Positions 17,415 to 25,825 of a stretch of DNA of 64,000 bases are shown here, in pieces (positions within the stretch are counted from its first letter, which is position 1; the number at the start of each line of letters is the position of its first letter). The notes under the pieces were generated by a model. The model did not search any database. It saw only the letters and a program-made list of their open reading frames with translations, and was not told the DNA's origin. The translations under genes and the position numbers were made by a program. The DNA is from Shinella zoogloeoides (GTDB lineage Bacteria > Pseudomonadota > Alphaproteobacteria > Rhizobiales > Rhizobiaceae). The stretch is from contig NZ_CP093528.1 of assembly GCF_022682305.1 (NCBI RefSeq), forward strand, positions 1,253,501 to 1,317,500, in the 5' to 3' direction.

Positions 17415-19607
17415 ATGAAAACCCGTTCGCTCACCGCTGCGCTGGCAGCGGTTCTCGCCGCATCGGTGGCCCCTGCCGCCAGCGCCGAGCCTGTATTCAA
17501 CCGTATCGCGTCCTTCGCCGTTGCCGGAAACCTGCCGGAAGGCGTGGACAAGGCGACGCCGAGCTCATCCGAAATCATCGCCGCGTCCGAGGACGGCAAC
17601 ACGCTCGTCTATTCCGACAGCCCCAACAAGGCGGTCGGCTTCATCGATATCACCGACGCCAGGGCCCCGAAGGCCGGCGGCTCGGTCTCCTTCGACGGCG
17701 AGCCGACCTCCGTGACCATCGCCGCCGGCAAGGCGCTCGTCGCGATTAACACGCGTGAAAGCTTCGTCAAGCCCTCTGGCATTCTCGCCCAGGTCGATCT
17801 TGCCTCGAAGGCGGTCGATGCGACCTGCGACCTCGGCGGCCAGCCGGATTCCATCGCCCTCAACAAGGACAAGACCCTTGCCGCGATCGCCATCGAGAAC
17901 GAGCGCGACGAAGAGGTCAATGACGGCGACATCCCGCAGATGCCGGCCGGCGACCTCGTTCTTCTCTCGCTGAAGGATGGCGTCGTCGATTGCGGTTCGA
18001 TCAAGCATGTCGCCCTGACGGGCCTTGCCGAGGTTGCCGGCGAAGACCCGGAGCCCGAATTCGTTTCCTTCAACGGCCTCGACGAAGTCGCCGTCACGCT
18101 GCAGGAAAACAACCATATCGTCATCGTCGACGGCAAGACGGGTACGGTGAAGAGCCACTTCTCCGCCGGCACTGTCAGCCTCGCAGGCGTCGATACCAAG
18201 AAGGACGGTGCGCTGAAGTTCACCGACAAGGTCGAGGACGTTGCCCGCGAGCCCGACGCCGTGAAGTGGCTGGACGACGACCGCCTCGTCGTCGCCAACG
18301 AAGGCGACTGGAAGGGTGGCGCGCGCGGCTTCACCATCTTCGACAAGCAGGGCAAGGTTCTCTATGAGAACGGCCCGGCCTTTGAGCGCGAGATCGCCAG
18401 GATCGGTCACTATCCGGACAAGCGCAACAAGAAGGGCGTCGAGCCGGAAGGCCTGGAAGCCGCGAAATTCGGCGAGGACAACCTGTTCTTCGTGCTGGCC
18501 GAGCGCGCCTCCATCGTCGGCGTCTACAAGGATACCGGTGCCGAGCCGCAGCTTCTCCAGCTCCTGCCTTCGGGCATAGCACCGGAAGGCGCGGTCGCCA
18601 TTCCGGGCCGCAACCTGCTCGTGACGGCCAATGAAGCCGACCTCGTCGAGGACGGCGGCGCGCGCTCGCATGTCATGATCTATGAGCGTGCGGAAGGGGA
18701 GGCCGCTTATCCGCAGATCGTCTCCACCGAGAAGGACGGCGAACTGATCGGCTTCGGCGCACTCTCTGGTCTTGCTCCGGTCAAGGACAAGCCGGGCATC
18801 CTCTATGCCGTCAACGATTCCTTCTACGCCTCGCAGCCGACGATCTTCACGATCGATGCCACGCAGAAGCCGGCGAGGATCGTCGATGCCCTTCGCATCA
18901 CCCGCAACGGTGCCCCCGCGCAGAAACTCGACAGCGAAGGGCTGACGCCGGATGGTGAAGGCGGCGTCTGGCTGGCCAACGAGGGCGATGCCGACAAACT
19001 CTATGCCCACGCCATCATCCATGTGAACGAGAAAGGCGAGATCGACAAGGAAATCGCCATTCCCGCCGAGCTGCGCGCCGGCGAGAAGCGCTTCGGTTTC
19101 GAAGGCATCACCAGCGTCGGCGAAGGCGACGACATGGTGCTCTGGATGGCCGTCCAGCGCGAATGGGGCGATGACGAGAAGGGTTTTGTGAAGCTCGTCT
19201 CCTACAAGCCGTCCGATAAGGAATGGGGTGCGGTGCGCTATCCGCTCGACAAGACGGAAAGCGGCTGGATCGGGCTTTCGGAAATCACCGCGAACGGCGA
19301 TCATGCCTATATCATCGAGCGTGACAACCTGATCGGCGAGGCCGCGAAGCTGAAGAAGCTCTACCGGGTCGCGCTTGCCGACCTGAAGCCCGTCAAGCTC
19401 GGTGGCGAGCTGCCTGTCGTGAAGAAGGAGGAGGTCCGCGACCTCATTCCCAATCTCAAGGCCACGAACGGCTATGTCGTCGACAAGGTGGAAGGTTTTG
19501 CCATCGATGCCGCCGGCAACGGCTATGTCGTGACAGACAATGACGGCGTCGACGACTCCTCGGGAGAAACGCTGTTCTTCGGCATCGGTCCCATCAACGC
19601 GATGTGA
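17415..19607 (+). CDS. Exported esterase-like/phytase-like beta-propeller protein
   Basis: A 730-residue protein with a cleavable signal peptide ending at ASA-EP near residue 24. Residues ~30-340 look like a beta-propeller of repeated ITDARAPKAGGS / QVDLASKAV-type strands with DGEPTSVTI and GQPDSIAL turns. Residues ~430-720 match the phytase-like 'esterase-like activity of phytase' domain (PSGIAPEGAVAIPG, DSEGLTPDGEGGVWLANEG, GFEGITSVGEG, VEGFAIDAAGNGYVVTDNDG). Repeated acidic turns suggest calcium binding. Likely periplasmic or secreted. Substrate (phosphate ester or other) cannot be read. Flanked by its own terminator on the 3' side. Confidence 0.82.
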   Translation: MKTRSLTAALAAVLAASVAPAASAEPVFNRIASFAVAGNLPEGVDKATPSSSEIIAASEDGNTLVYSDSPNKAVGFIDITDARAPKAGGSVSFDGEPTSVTIAAGKALVAINTRESFVKPSGILAQVDLASKAVDATCDLGGQPDSIALNKDKTLAAIAIENERDEEVNDGDIPQMPAGDLVLLSLKDGVVDCGSIKHVALTGLAEVAGEDPEPEFVSFNGLDEVAVTLQENNHIVIVDGKTGTVKSHFSAGTVSLAGVDTKKDGALKFTDKVEDVAREPDAVKWLDDDRLVVANEGDWKGGARGFTIFDKQGKVLYENGPAFEREIARIGHYPDKRNKKGVEPEGLEAAKFGEDNLFFVLAERASIVGVYKDTGAEPQLLQLLPSGIAPEGAVAIPGRNLLVTANEADLVEDGGARSHVMIYERAEGEAAYPQIVSTEKDGELIGFGALSGLAPVKDKPGILYAVNDSFYASQPTIFTIDATQKPARIVDALRITRNGAPAQKLDSEGLTPDGEGGVWLANEGDADKLYAHAIIHVNEKGEIDKEIAIPAELRAGEKRFGFEGITSVGEGDDMVLWMAVQREWGDDEKGFVKLVSYKPSDKEWGAVRYPLDKTESGWIGLSEITANGDHAYIIERDNLIGEAAKLKKLYRVALADLKPVKLGGELPVVKKEEVRDLIPNLKATNGYVVDKVEGFAIDAAGNGYVVTDNDGVDDSSGETLFFGIGPINAM

Positions 19608-19634
19608 TGCGCCGAACGGCATGAGCCGCAAACA

Positions 19635-19671
19635 AAAAGGCCGGGATCTCGCGATCCCGGCCTTTTTATTT
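19635..19671. terminator. Bidirectional terminator between converging genes
   Basis: A 14-bp perfect stem (AAAAGGCCGGGATC / GATCCCGGCCTTTT) has a TCGC loop. An A tract on the left and a T tract on the right let it serve both the esterase-like gene and the opposing MarR gene. Confidence 0.88.
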
Positions 19672-19686
19672 TCGTTGCCACCCGGC

Positions 19687-20184
19687 TTAGCCGACGGCCT
19701 GCAGGGAGCGGGCGGATGACGCTGCGGACGGGTCGCCTGCGTTCCTGTCTCTTTCCCCTTGCAACTCCTCGGTCTTCTCGCTGAGACAGCGGATGATTTC
19801 CTTCAAGTGCTGCTTCTGGTCGTCGGTGAGGACGTTGAAGATCGCCTCGATCGTCTTGTGCTGCGGCTGCTGGGCGGCCGAAATGACGGTCCGGCCCATA
19901 TCCGTGATCGAGACGATCTTGGCGCGGCGGTCCTTCGGGTCCGGCTCGCGCATGACGAGCTTGTCCCGCTCCAGACCGTCGATCGCTTCCGTCACCGTGC
20001 GGGGTGCGAAACCAAGCGCGCAGGCGATATCCGTCGACCGCTGCGGCCCCTGGCATTCCAGAAGAAGCAGGAACTTGCTGCGGGCGAGCGATACGCCTTC
20101 GTCCATCATGCACTCATTCACCAGGCGGCTCACCTGATGGTAGAGTTTGAACATGCCCTGGGAGATTTCTATCGTGCTATTCAT
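19687..20184 (-). CDS. MarR family transcriptional regulator
   Basis: A winged-helix regulator of 165 residues. The DNA-binding core reads SLARSKFLLLLECQGPQRSTDIACALGFAPRTV (split here as helices 2-4), then the wing DPKDRRAKIVSITDMGR, the characteristic MarR D-x-R-x(2)-x signature. I choose ATG 20184, where the helical dimerisation segment starts; no Shine-Dalgarno is visible, and ATGs at 20244 and 20253 are in frame, so the start is uncertain and the message may be leaderless. It lies divergent from the YhaO-like gene with about 240 bp between them. Ligand and targets unknown. Confidence 0.83.
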   Translation of the reverse strand: MNSTIEISQGMFKLYHQVSRLVNECMMDEGVSLARSKFLLLLECQGPQRSTDIACALGFAPRTVTEAIDGLERDKLVMREPDPKDRRAKIVSITDMGRTVISAAQQPQHKTIEAIFNVLTDDQKQHLKEIIRCLSEKTEELQGERDRNAGDPSAASSARSLQAVG

Positions 20185-20424
20185 GAGGGGAAATATAGGT
20201 ATTATGAGGGACCATGTCAAATGATCGTGATATCTCTCGTTCATTTCGATCATAGATATTGAACGATGCCTGTAAATGTGTGCGGCCGGCCTGCAGGCGA
20301 TTTTCCTTTCCTCTTCTCAGACTTTTGCGGCGCTGCGCGATTTCCTTCTGCATAACCTGCCTGCAACGCGCCGGAGATTGCCGCCAGCATTGACCCGGAG
20401 GAGGGCGGAGGCGATTGTCCGGCC

Positions 20425-21690
20425 ATGCCTTTCCGCTTCATCCATACCGCCGACCTGCATCTCGATTCGCCGCTCGCCTCGCTCGCCCTGCGCAATGCCG
20501 ATCTCGGCGATCTGGTGCGCGGCGCAACGCGCAAGGCGCTGGAGCGCATCGTCGATCTCGCCATCGCCGAAGAGGTGGATATGGTGATTGTCGCGGGCGA
20601 TCTCTACGATGGCTCGCAGACCTCCATGGCGACGGCGCTCTTCCTGATGGGGGAGATGCGGCGGCTGGAGGCGGCGGGCATCCGCGTCTTCATCATTCGT
20701 GGCAACCACGATGCGCAGTCGCAGATCACGCGCGAGCTGACTTTTCCGCCGAACGTGCATGTCTTCGACGGGCGCGGCAAGCCGGTGAAGGCGGGTGCGC
20801 TGGCGAGCGGCCGGGAGGTTCACGTCCACGGCATCAGCTTCGCCCAGCCGCATGCCCCGAACTCGCTGTTGCCGGCCTTCCGCGCGCCGGTGCCGGATGC
20901 CGTCAATATCGGCCTCATGCACACCAGCCTTGCCGGCGCGAGCCGCCACGATCCCTATGCGCCGGTCGGCATTTCCGACCTTGCGGCGCATGGCTTCGAT
21001 TACTGGGCGCTCGGCCATATCCATCAGCGCCGGGTGCATTCGCAGGATCCGTGGATCGTCATGCCCGGCAATCCGCAGGGCAGGGACATCAACGAGGGCG
21101 GGCCGAAGGGTGTGACGCTCGCCACCATCGCCGAGGACGGCACGATCTCCTGCGAGGAGCGCCCCATCGCCATCGCGGTCTTCGAGCGGCTTTCCGTCGA
21201 TCTCTCCGGCATCGAGGACTGGCATGGCATGCTCGACCGTGTCGAGGCCGCGCTTGGCGCGGCGAAGACCGCCGCCGGCGCGCATCTCGTCGCTCGCCTG
21301 GCCTTGACCGGGACGACGCCGCTTGGCTGGCGGCTGCGGCGCGACGAGGACCTGCTTTCCGGCGAACTCCAGAACCTTGCCGCCTCGCTCGGCGATTGCT
21401 GGATCGAGGCGGTGGAACTTGCTGTGGTCCAGCCACAGGCCGTCGCGGAGGCCGATGCCGGTCCCTTGGCGGAGCTGGGCCGCCTGATGCATGACGATGT
21501 CGCGGTAAGCCACGCTTACCGCGAGGAATTGCGCGAGACGCTGGGCGATCTCCTGCGCCAGCTTCCCAGGGAGGCGCGCAGCCTGCTCGCGCCGGATGAG
21601 GCGGCGGAGGACGCTCTGCTCTCGGAGCTTGCCCTTCAGGGAGCCGACGCCGTACTTGCCCGCCTCGGCGGCGAGAGCGGGAGGGCATAG
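20425..21690 (+). CDS. Metallophosphoesterase, SbcD/YhaO-like DNA repair exonuclease
   Basis: A 421-residue calcineurin-like phosphoesterase with the Mre11/SbcD motif series: HTADLHLDSP (motif I), VAGDLYDGS (II), IRGNHDAQS (III), GLMHTS (IV) and ALGHIHQRR (V). All the expected metal-binding Asp/His/Asn residues are present. Proteins of this YhaO class pair with a YhaN-type ATPase like SbcD with SbcC. The next gene begins one base after this stop and encodes such an ATPase, so the two almost certainly act as a complex on DNA ends or structures. Physiological role in rhizobia is not established. Confidence 0.9.
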   Translation: MPFRFIHTADLHLDSPLASLALRNADLGDLVRGATRKALERIVDLAIAEEVDMVIVAGDLYDGSQTSMATALFLMGEMRRLEAAGIRVFIIRGNHDAQSQITRELTFPPNVHVFDGRGKPVKAGALASGREVHVHGISFAQPHAPNSLLPAFRAPVPDAVNIGLMHTSLAGASRHDPYAPVGISDLAAHGFDYWALGHIHQRRVHSQDPWIVMPGNPQGRDINEGGPKGVTLATIAEDGTISCEERPIAIAVFERLSVDLSGIEDWHGMLDRVEAALGAAKTAAGAHLVARLALTGTTPLGWRLRRDEDLLSGELQNLAASLGDCWIEAVELAVVQPQAVAEADAGPLAELGRLMHDDVAVSHAYREELRETLGDLLRQLPREARSLLAPDEAAEDALLSELALQGADAVLARLGGESGRA

Positions 21691-21691
21691 G

Positions 21692-24600
21692 ATGCGTCTC
21701 GACCGCCTCGATCTTGTCCGCTACGGCAAGTTCACCGACCGTAGCCTCGATTTCGGCCTGGCGGAACCCGGAAAGCCGGATTTCCACCTCGTCTACGGTC
21801 CCAACGAGGCCGGCAAGTCGACGCTGTTTTCCGCCTATCTCGACCTGCTCTTCGGTATCGAGAAGTCGAGCGCCTACGGCTTCCTGCACGCCTATGGCCT
21901 GATGCGCGTCGGCGGCCGGCTTTCCATCGGAGGAGAGCGGCACGAGGCCTATCGCTTGAAGCGCAACCAGGCCTCGCTGGTATCGGCCGATGACAGGCCG
22001 CTGCCGGATACGCTCTTCGCGTCCGTGCTGGGCGGCATGGACCGCAATGCCTATCGCACCATGTTCTCGCTCGACGACGAGAGCATCGAGAAGGGGGGCG
22101 AGGACATCCTGAAGAGCGAAGGCGAGCTTGGGGCGATGCTCTTTTCCGCCAGCTCCGGCCTTTCCGACATGGCGACGGGTCTTGCGGCGCTCAAGTTGGA
22201 GGCGGACGAGTTCTACCGCCCGTCCGGCCGCAAGCATGACCTGTCCGCGCTCAAGGCCGAGATCGAGACGCTCGCCGCCGAGCGCAAGGCGCTGGATGTC
22301 GCGGCGCGCGACTATGGCGCGCTCGTGCGCGAACGCGACGCGGCCCTGCAGCGCCATGAGGCGGTGACGGCGGCCCGTGCCGAGGCGCGCATGGCGCTGG
22401 CCCAGCTTGAACGCAGCCTTTCCGCTCTTCCCGGCCTGCGGCGCCTGCGCGCGCTGCGGGCCGAGCTCGGCGCCTTCGACCTCGGCGCTTCGCCGCCCGC
22501 CGGCTGGCGCTCCCTGCTGGCCGAACTTGCCCGCGAGGAGGCGCAGATCGCGGCGCGGGCGGCGCGGGCCGTCACCGAGCGCGCGCAATGGGACGAGGAG
22601 CGCGCGGGGCTTGCCGAGGACGACGCGGCGCTGGCCGCCGAGGCCGACATCGCGGCTCTGTCCGGCTCCGCCCTCGAAGCCCGCTTCCGCACCGCCGCCA
22701 TGGACCTTGCCGCCCGCGAGGCCGAGCGAGACGGGCTTGCCGCGACCATCGGTGCGGCCATCGTCGCCCTCGGCCTGCCGCCGGAGGCCGATGCGGCGGA
22801 GATCGTGCCTCCCGCCGGGCTGGTCGAAAGGCTCAATGCGCTTCTCTCCCGCCATGCCGCATTGACCGAACGCGGCGAAAGCGCCCGGCGCGAGCAGGCG
22901 GAGGCGGAAAAAGCACTGGACGCCATCCTTCGCTCCGGCGCGGCGTCGACGGAGGAAACCGGGAGCGAGGAGGCGCTTCAGGCCGCCCTTGGCGCGGCCC
23001 TCAAGGCTGCCCGCTCTGCCGACCTGCCGGCCCGCCTGCGGGAAAGCCGCCGTCACGTCCTCTTTTCCGAGCAGGATGCGCAAGCCGCATTGGCGCGCCT
23101 TGCGCCGTGGGAAGGCGATGCCGCGATGCTGGCGGCCATGAGCGTTCCGACGCCGGAGGTTCTCGACAGCCTGCGCAATCGGCATGACGGCGCGACCGAG
23201 GCCCTGCGCCGGCAAAGCGAGCAGGTCGCCGCCCTGGAACTGGAGGTCGCTTCGGCCCGCGCCGCGCTCGATGCGCTGCAGAAGACAACCGGCGCGGCCG
23301 GCGAGGAACAGGCATCGCACTTGCGCTCGGCGCGCGAGGCCGCATGGAGCGCGCATCTCGGCGCGCTCGACATGGGGTCTGCCGTGGCATTCGAAAAGAC
23401 CATGCGCGAGGACGACCGGGCGACGGAAGCGCGCCTGCGCAACGCCGACCGGCTTTCGGAAATCCGCGTCGTGGAACGCACCATCGTCGAGGGAGCCGCG
23501 CGGCTCGATGCTCTCGGCGGCGAGACGGCCCGCCTGCAACGGGCGAAGGCGGATATCGATGCGGAGGTGGCCTCGATTGCCGGTCGCATCGGATTTTCCA
23601 AGGCGTCCCTGGCGGATCTAACGCTCTGGCTCGGGCAGCGGCTGGCGGCGCTGGACGCGCTGGAAAGCCTCGCCCGGCAGAGGGGCGAGGCGGCGCTTGT
23701 GGAGACGGAAGCGCGCGCGCTCGTGACGCGGCTTGCTGCATTCCTGCCGGCCGGCATTGCCGCGCAGACGCCGCTGGACGAGGCGCTTTTCCTCGCCGAG
23801 GACCGGCTCGAGGCGTTGAAAGCCGCCGCTCAGGCGCGGCAGGCCGTTGCCGAGCGTCTGGCTCGGGCGAAGACGGACGCCGAAACGCGCGGGAAGGCCG
23901 CGGAGGCGGCGGCTGGCGAGCTTGCCGCGTGGCAGGCGGCATGGGACCGCGAGATTGCCGGAAGCTGGCTTGCGTCCGACGGTGCGCCGGCCGGGCCGGA
24001 CCGTCTCGCCGCGCTGCTGCCCGCCTTACAGGCGCTCGGCCGCAATCTCGAGCGGCAGCAGGAACTGGACCGCCGCATCGCCGCCATGCGCCGCGACCAG
24101 CAGGACTATCGCGCCCATGCGGAACGGCTTGCCGCGCGTCTGTCCGAGCGGTTCGATGCGAACGATCCGCTCGCCACCGTCGCGGGCCTTGCGGGTCGTC
24201 TGGCCACGGCGCGGACGATTCGCGAGCGGCGTGAAGCGATAGACAAGGCGCTGGCGCGCCTTGCCGAGGAGGAGGGCGCGCTGGAGGAGCGGCGCGCCGT
24301 TCTCGTCTCGCGCCAGTCCGAAGTCTTTTCCTTCCTCGGCTGCGATACGCTGACCGAGGCCGAAATGCTGCTCGAAGCCTACCGCAGGCGCGACGAGGTT
24401 CTAGGCCGCGTCGAGGATGCGGCGCGCACGCTGTTGCAGCAGATGCGCGCCGAGACCGTCGAGGAGGCCGAGGCGCTGCTTTCCGCAGTCGACGACGACC
24501 AGCTTGCGGGCGAGAAGGCCGATCTTTCCATGCGCCTCGATGCGTTGGACCGGGAGGTGCAGGAACAGCACCTGGCGCGGGCGCGGGCGGAGGAGGCGTT

Positions 24601-25156
24601 GGCCCGGATCGCCGGCAGCGACGCGGCGGCGGCGCTGGAGGAGAAGCGGCGCACGGCGCTCATCGACCTTGCGGACAGATCGCGCCGCTACCTTGCGACC
24701 CGCGCCGGCATCATGGCTGCGGAGCAGGCGCTGCGGCTCTATCGCGAGCGTCACCGCAGCGCGATGATGGAGCGCGCCTCGAAGACCTTCCGCGCGATCA
24801 CCGGCGGCGAATATACGGGGCTTTCCACGATGCTGGAGAAGGACAGCGAGTTCCTCGTCGTCAATGCGGCCGCCGGCGGCTCCAAGCTGGCGAAGGACCT
24901 TTCCAAGGGCACGCGCTTCCAGCTCTATCTCGCCCTGCGCGTCGCCGGCTATCACGAGATTGCCGCCAGCCGGGAGATCGTGCCCTTTATCGCAGACGAC
25001 ATCATGGAGACCTTCGACGACCGGCGCGCGCTGAACGCGCTCAGCGTGATGGGCGAGATGGCAAGGGGCGGGCAGGTGATCTATCTTACGCACCATCAGC
25101 ATCTGCGCGACCTTGCGCTTGAGGCCTGCCCGGACGTGAGGCTGCATGAATTGTGA
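21692..25156 (+). CDS. YhaN/SbcC-like AAA ATPase
   Basis: A 1,154-residue SMC/Rad50-like ATPase. The N-terminus holds DRLDLVRYGKFTDRSLDF and Walker A YGPNEAGKST (35-44). The middle ~800 residues are Ala/Glu/Arg-rich heptad coiled coil (many ELAREEAQIAARAARA-type runs). The C-terminus has the ABC-type signature DLSKGTRFQLYLALRVA and Walker B VPFIADDIMETFDD. A Rad50-type CxxC zinc hook is not evident in the coiled coil, as expected for YhaN. The start is one base after the nuclease gene stop, so translation is coupled. Confidence 0.92.
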   Translation: MRLDRLDLVRYGKFTDRSLDFGLAEPGKPDFHLVYGPNEAGKSTLFSAYLDLLFGIEKSSAYGFLHAYGLMRVGGRLSIGGERHEAYRLKRNQASLVSADDRPLPDTLFASVLGGMDRNAYRTMFSLDDESIEKGGEDILKSEGELGAMLFSASSGLSDMATGLAALKLEADEFYRPSGRKHDLSALKAEIETLAAERKALDVAARDYGALVRERDAALQRHEAVTAARAEARMALAQLERSLSALPGLRRLRALRAELGAFDLGASPPAGWRSLLAELAREEAQIAARAARAVTERAQWDEERAGLAEDDAALAAEADIAALSGSALEARFRTAAMDLAAREAERDGLAATIGAAIVALGLPPEADAAEIVPPAGLVERLNALLSRHAALTERGESARREQAEAEKALDAILRSGAASTEETGSEEALQAALGAALKAARSADLPARLRESRRHVLFSEQDAQAALARLAPWEGDAAMLAAMSVPTPEVLDSLRNRHDGATEALRRQSEQVAALELEVASARAALDALQKTTGAAGEEQASHLRSAREAAWSAHLGALDMGSAVAFEKTMREDDRATEARLRNADRLSEIRVVERTIVEGAARLDALGGETARLQRAKADIDAEVASIAGRIGFSKASLADLTLWLGQRLAALDALESLARQRGEAALVETEARALVTRLAAFLPAGIAAQTPLDEALFLAEDRLEALKAAAQARQAVAERLARAKTDAETRGKAAEAAAGELAAWQAAWDREIAGSWLASDGAPAGPDRLAALLPALQALGRNLERQQELDRRIAAMRRDQQDYRAHAERLAARLSERFDANDPLATVAGLAGRLATARTIRERREAIDKALARLAEEEGALEERRAVLVSRQSEVFSFLGCDTLTEAEMLLEAYRRRDEVLGRVEDAARTLLQQMRAETVEEAEALLSAVDDDQLAGEKADLSMRLDALDREVQEQHLARARAEEALARIAGSDAAAALEEKRRTALIDLADRSRRYLATRAGIMAAEQALRLYRERHRSAMMERASKTFRAITGGEYTGLSTMLEKDSEFLVVNAAAGGSKLAKDLSKGTRFQLYLALRVAGYHEIAASREIVPFIADDIMETFDDRRALNALSVMGEMARGGQVIYLTHHQHLRDLALEACPDVRLHEL

Positions 25157-25324
25157 AGGCCGAAACGTCGATATACCAGGCGGCCGGCAAGGCCGCGAAC
25201 TTGACTCGACGGATGGTAAATGGTTCTTGGCGCACCATTACGACCGTGGCGAAGCATGCTTCGCGGGCGCCGCGCCCTGGATGAACGGACAGGCATGACG
25301 ATGAGAACCGGGAAAGAGGCGACG

Positions 25325-25717
25325 ATGTGGGAGCGAGGTCTTGCGCCTGCCGGCTTCCTCGTGCTGCTTTTCACCCTGTTCCTCTCGCAGTTCTCGCTGC
25401 CGGACAGCGTCGTCGGGCCGCGCCATCCGCAGCGCGCGGCAAGCGAGGGCGGCGTCGCTCCGTCTCCGCTGACCGCCGCTGCCGATGAACTCTGGTTCCC
25501 CGCCAGCGGCCATGCCGAACGGCGCGCCGCCAAGGCGAAGACCGGTCTTCCCGACGGCGATGCCGGCGGCAAGGCGCTCCTTCCGGGCGCGGGCCGGCTG
25601 ATCTACCCCTTCGAGACCGTTGCCGCGGAAGCGTTTCCGGCGATGGACGATCCGGCGCAGGCCCGATCCGGCCCCGTATCCTTCCGCAGCCGCGCGCCGC
25701 CGGTTCGCGCCGCCTGA
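25325..25717 (+). CDS. Small membrane-anchored hypothetical protein
   Basis: 130 residues with one hydrophobic segment at about 8-22 (LAPAGFLVLLFTLFLSQF), then a Pro/Ala/Gly-rich hydrophilic region likely in the periplasm. It shows no motif I can recognise. The ATG at 25325 has AAGAGG 7 nt upstream; longer in-frame starts exist at 25295 and 25220. It lies between the YhaN-like gene and secDF in the same direction, with codon use like its neighbours. It could be a SecDF-operon partner or a spurious frame. Confidence 0.5.
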   Translation: MWERGLAPAGFLVLLFTLFLSQFSLPDSVVGPRHPQRAASEGGVAPSPLTAAADELWFPASGHAERRAAKAKTGLPDGDAGGKALLPGAGRLIYPFETVAAEAFPAMDDPAQARSGPVSFRSRAPPVRAA

Positions 25718-25825
25718 GGCCCTGTGGCGTTTCCGACGCCGCGCCATTCGATTGAAATTCCGATCCCCACGGAGGACGCCGGCCCACGATGCCGCGTCCT
25801 TCCGGCAGTTGAAGTGGAACATCCC

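Noticed and set aside
17565..19631. A 688-residue frame antisense to the phytase-like gene
   Set aside because: The sense frame has a signal peptide, a ribosome site and domain signatures; the antisense has none.
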